Origin: a virus
Virus record (IMG/VR): IMGVR_UViG_3300025703_000001
Location: 1-64,000 of that record
DNA length: 64,000 nt
Strand: one strand, 5' to 3'
Shown: positions 61,029 to 64,000 of the stretch, piece after piece
How positions within the stretch are numbered: position 1 is the first letter of the stretch
Layout of the letters: the number at the start of each line of letters is the position of its first letter
Notes under the pieces: generated by a model
What the model was told of the DNA's origin: nothing
What the model saw: the letters and a program-made list of their open reading frames with translations, nothing else
Databases searched by the model: none
Program-made: the position numbers and the translations under genes

Positions 61029-61895
61029 GTGTCAACCATACTCCTGACCGGAGCGCGCGGGATGTTGGGTAGCGCCGTAGTGCCGTACTTGCAGAAATGC
61101 GGCCACGATGTCATCCCAACCGACATCACAGAACTAGATGTGCGTGATTGTGCAGACGTTGCTAGCGGATTCAACGCTGCCCGTCCAGAGATCGTCCTGC
61201 ACCTCGCAGCGGAAACGTCGCTGGAGAAGTGCGAGGAAGATCCTGACCACGCTTGGTTGACCAACGCTATCGGGACGAAGAACGTGGCGCTGGAGTGTCG
61301 GCGCCGTGGTGTGCCGATGGGATACATCTCGTCGGCCGGAATCTTCGACGGCGAGAGCGACGAACCGTACACGGAATTTGATACCCCATCACCGATCAAC
61401 GTCTACGGTGCCAGCAAACTGCAAGGCGAGCACTACGTTCGGCAATGGGTCGATCAGCACATAATCATGAGGGCCGGATGGATGATGGGCGGCGGTCCAC
61501 ATCTCGACCACAAGTTCGTGCACCACGTACTAACCCAGATCAACGAAGGCTGCGACACGATCGTGGCCGTCATTGACAAGGTGGGCAGCCCCACCTATGC
61601 GCCCGACTTCGCCGCCGTCATTGAACGACTGATCACGTCAGACGATTACGGCACTTACCATACGGTCAGCGAAGGCCAATGCACCCGCTATGACGTGGCA
61701 CGCGCAATCCTTGAGATCCTTGGCCGTGACGATATTGCGCTGAAGCCTGCGAGTAGTCAGTTCTTTGCGACAACCTTCCATGCGCCGCGTCCTCCGAGTG
61801 AGGCGATGCGGAACTATGTGTTGGAACTCACGGGGCAAAATTCTATGCGGCCGTGGCGGGACGCATTGGAAGAGTACCTGAAGGACTGGGCGTGA
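61029..61895 (+). CDS. RmlD-like sugar reductase (SDR)
   Basis: 288 aa, GTG start after GGGAG. TGARGMLGSAVVPYL (NADP site), VLHLAAETSLEKCEEDPDHA, SSAGIFDGES, YGASKLQGE (YxxxK) and VGSPTYAPDFA are the RmlD/dTDP-4-dehydrorhamnose reductase pattern. It would finish a deoxy-sugar for virion or host surface glycan. Confidence 0.85.
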   Translation: MSTILLTGARGMLGSAVVPYLQKCGHDVIPTDITELDVRDCADVASGFNAARPEIVLHLAAETSLEKCEEDPDHAWLTNAIGTKNVALECRRRGVPMGYISSAGIFDGESDEPYTEFDTPSPINVYGASKLQGEHYVRQWVDQHIIMRAGWMMGGGPHLDHKFVHHVLTQINEGCDTIVAVIDKVGSPTYAPDFAAVIERLITSDDYGTYHTVSEGQCTRYDVARAILEILGRDDIALKPASSQFFATTFHAPRPPSEAMRNYVLELTGQNSMRPWRDALEEYLKDWA

Positions 61896-62575
61896 GAACC
61901 GCTTCGGTGGTCGTGCCCATCTGGGGCGACCCGGCGCTCACCGATCAATGCCTGACCGAACTGACACGCACGTCTCCAGAAGCCCGCGTGATTGTCGTGG
62001 ATAACACGAACTCATACGTTGTGCCCGATGGTGCGCGTTGTGATCTGTTCCCGCAGTCAGTGAATATTGGGTGCGCTCCAGCCAAGGCGCTTGGTGCGTC
62101 ACATGCCGATACTGACATTGTGATCTTCATGGACTGCGACGCCTACCCGCATGACGGATGGCTGTCGCCGCTGCTAGACGTGTTTGATGACGAGACCGTT
62201 GGCATGGCTGGCCCTCGCATCCTGAACCGTGACGGTAGCATCCAAACCGCTTGCATCCGTACGTGGCATGGCATCGGTCACGCGGGCGGCGAGAACCGCA
62301 GCGATGAACACTTAGCGAACACCGAAGAACTCGGCGCTACGGGCGCGGCGATGGCAGTGCGGCGAACTGCGCTATTGCAATGTCCCATTGATATTGCTTT
62401 TCAGCGAACTTACGATGACGTGGATTTGTCACTTCAGTTCCTTGAGGCTGGCTGGAAGATCGCCTACGTACCACAGAGCAACGTGACGCATGGCTCGGTT
62501 AGCACCGGACCCGAGCGTTGGGAAAACGTTCATGGCTACATCGCCCTGATGAACCAGAAATGGGGATCGCGGTGA
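61892..62575 (+). CDS. family 2 glycosyltransferase
   Basis: 227 aa; GTGA overlap. VVVPIWGDPALTDQCL, VIVVDNTNS, NIGCAPAKALGASHADTDIV, FMDCDAY and LGATGAAMAVRR, then DDVDLSLQF, are classic GT2 features (donor-binding D, catalytic ED). Confidence 0.82.
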   Translation: MRTASVVVPIWGDPALTDQCLTELTRTSPEARVIVVDNTNSYVVPDGARCDLFPQSVNIGCAPAKALGASHADTDIVIFMDCDAYPHDGWLSPLLDVFDDETVGMAGPRILNRDGSIQTACIRTWHGIGHAGGENRSDEHLANTEELGATGAAMAVRRTALLQCPIDIAFQRTYDDVDLSLQFLEAGWKIAYVPQSNVTHGSVSTGPERWENVHGYIALMNQKWGSR

Positions 62576-63249
62576 GCACCTACTGCTTCACCATCAGAGT
62601 AGATGGCCGTCGTCAGCACATTGAAGAGACAATGGCATCCGTTGAACGCTTCATTCGTGACAACGTCAAGTTTGATGCTGGTTACATCATTGACGACAGC
62701 GGTGACCCCGAGTTCCAGTCCTGGCTCCGCGAGACATTCCCATGGTTGACGCTCGTGGCACACCCCGAACGCAGCGGTCTCGGCGGGTGTTTCCAGTCGA
62801 TGCTGGAAACGTTCGTCGCCAGTGGTTGCGATTACGTGTTTGCGGTTGAGGACGACACGCCCCTGATCGGTGAGATTGACCTGGCAGACATGGCCGCAGT
62901 GTTGCAGTCGAGATCCAACCTGGCACAGCTCATGCTGATGCGGCCGCCGTTCAACACTGAAGAGATCGCAGCTGGTGGCGTGTACGCCATGTCGCCGGAT
63001 GACTATATCGAACGCACGGACGACGTTCATACGTGGGTAGAGCATGAGCGCCACTTTGGCTTCCAGCCATTTCTGGCTACCCGCGATGTCGCACAGTACG
63101 TTCTCGACAGCGCCACAAACTTCCTAGAGCTAGGCGTCACCGAGCCACTTAAGGCCGCAGCGTTTACGTTCGGCTACTGGGGTGGTCTGAACGATCCGCC
63201 GCTGTGCTCACACGCTGGACTGGTCCGTAGCAGCGGGTATCGCTGGTGA
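62572..63249 (+). CDS. glycosyltransferase-like protein, GT-A type
   Basis: 225 aa, GTGA overlap. YIIDDSGDPEFQSWL, VAHPERSGLGGCFQSMLETF, YVFAVEDDTPL and VHTWVEHERHFGF: a DDS/EDD pair typical of GT-A enzymes. Acceptor unknown. Confidence 0.65.
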   Translation: MSTYCFTIRVDGRRQHIEETMASVERFIRDNVKFDAGYIIDDSGDPEFQSWLRETFPWLTLVAHPERSGLGGCFQSMLETFVASGCDYVFAVEDDTPLIGEIDLADMAAVLQSRSNLAQLMLMRPPFNTEEIAAGGVYAMSPDDYIERTDDVHTWVEHERHFGFQPFLATRDVAQYVLDSATNFLELGVTEPLKAAAFTFGYWGGLNDPPLCSHAGLVRSSGYRW

Positions 63250-63827
63250 CGGTATCCATTATCGGTGCGGGCAACCATTCGATTGACATCCAAGAGATTT
63301 GGCATCGTGCACGTGGCGATAAAACGCTCACCGTCTATGATGACGACTCGCCGGAATATCCCAAGCCGCCAAAAGATCTCACTGGACGAATTCTCATCGG
63401 CGTTAACGACCCGCACCTCCGGCGTAAGATCGCCAACAAATGGAGTCATTTAAAGGCCGCAGCGCCACTGATTGACCCATCCGCTGTCCTTGGCGGCGAT
63501 ATTGCTATTGACCGTGGGTCTGTGGTAGCACCATTGGCCTCCCTGCTTGCGTCTGTGGCATTAGAATCTCATGTTCACATCAACACCCTAGTTAGTATTA
63601 CGAGGGCTGAGATCGGCGCCTACAGCACGGTGTCTCCTGGAGCCACGATCTGTGGGAACGTAACGATCGGCACCGAGTGCTACATCGGGGCGAACGCAAC
63701 GATCTGTGAGCGGGTCCGCATTGCCAATAACGTCATTATCGGCGCGGGTGCTGTAGTGACTCCATACTCGGTTGTGCCGGAAGGTACGGTCGTGAAGGGC
63801 GTCTGGGGTCACAGTGGACCGCGCTGA
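63246..63827 (+). CDS. NeuD/PglD-type sugar O/N-acetyltransferase
   Basis: 193 aa, GTGA overlap. N-terminal Rossmann-like SIIGAGNHSIDIQEIWHRAR then left-handed beta-helix hexapeptides (IDRGSVVAPLASLLAS, GAYSTVSPGATICGNVTIGT, IGAGAVVTPYSVVPEGTVVK). The family acetylates sugars, using acetyl-CoA. Confidence 0.8.
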   Translation: MTVSIIGAGNHSIDIQEIWHRARGDKTLTVYDDDSPEYPKPPKDLTGRILIGVNDPHLRRKIANKWSHLKAAAPLIDPSAVLGGDIAIDRGSVVAPLASLLASVALESHVHINTLVSITRAEIGAYSTVSPGATICGNVTIGTECYIGANATICERVRIANNVIIGAGAVVTPYSVVPEGTVVKGVWGHSGPR

Positions 63828-64000
63828 GTACATCACCACCGGCGCAAACTCCGTCGCTGGTTGGTTTCAGCCGAGAGACAGGGTTCTCTTTGACGTTATC
63901 GACGCCAAACAGCGTGAACTCGGCATAACCGGCGACCTGCTAGAGATCGGCTGCTATCAAGGTTGTAGCGCCATCCTGCTCGGCTACATGCGCCAGCCGA
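63814..64000 (+). CDS. SAM-dependent methyltransferase-like protein, 3' end missing
   Basis: GTG start overlapping the previous stop by 14 bases; the frame is open to the window edge. VAGWFQPRDRVLFDVIDAKQ then DLLEIGCYQGCSAILLG fit a motif I of the macrocin/TylF-like O-methyltransferase group. Last visible member of the sugar cluster. Confidence 0.55.
   Translation, partial: MDRAEYITTGANSVAGWFQPRDRVLFDVIDAKQRELGITGDLLEIGCYQGCSAILLGYMRQP

Overview
The window is most of the genome of a tailed phage with a long flexible (siphovirus-type) tail, and its host is very probably an actinobacterium. Evidence for the tail type: a 1,231-residue tape measure, a tail-tube protein, tail assembly chaperones with a programmed frameshift, and several minor tail proteins. 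Evidence for the host: a WhiB-type iron-sulfur regulator, an Lsr2-like DNA-binding protein, an Rpf-like peptidoglycan transglycosylase, many GTG starts, and promoters placed so that the transcript begins at or next to the start codon. No integrase, tRNA or CRISPR array was found. Portal, protease and major capsid genes are absent and presumably lie in the part of a circularly permuted or larger genome between base 64,000 and base 1.

Layout. (1) 1-18,060, plus strand: late genes. In order these are a GH26-like glycosidase-type protein, head-tail connector, tail completion protein, tail tube, a homing-endonuclease-like insertion, tail chaperones, tape measure, minor tail proteins, a DEDDy exonuclease, a metalloprotease-like protein, a papain-fold protein and a holin candidate. 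Two minus-strand genes (11,784-11,972 and 14,727-15,800) interrupt this block. (2) 18,061-18,251: a terminator and a strong hairpin between convergent blocks. (3) 18,252-44,939, minus strand: about 80 mostly tiny, overlapping genes. Many encode short zinc-ribbon or coiled-coil proteins. Recognisable members are an Rpf-like transglycosylase, endonuclease VII, a HAD phosphatase, a second GH26-like protein, an AAA+ ATPase, an ADP-ribosyltransferase, a GroES-like co-chaperonin, a DNA methyltransferase and a protein with a Pup-like helix. (4) About 44,400-45,700: a divergent control region with two perfect DnaA boxes in opposite orientation. (5) 44,980-54,945, plus strand: Lsr2-like, WhiB, nucleotide metabolism, RecB-like nuclease, primase-polymerase/helicase, HNH nuclease and an AT-hook protein. 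(6) 54,998-55,375: a minus-strand winged-helix-type regulator candidate. (7) 55,506-64,000, plus strand: terminase subunits, then sugar-nucleotide and glycosyltransferase genes running off the window edge.

How it fits together. The minus-strand block looks like an early takeover and accessory region read from several promoters. The plus block at 45-54 kb replicates DNA. Terminase starts packaging. The sugar cluster probably decorates the virion or host surface, and the late block builds the tail and lyses the cell. A dispersed 25-30 bp element sits at many gene boundaries in the early block and at three places in the late and replication blocks; it often supplies the stop codon of one gene or the start codon of the next. 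This element, the small gene that splits a minor tail gene, and the Pup-like and ADP-ribosyltransferase genes are the parts most worth following up.
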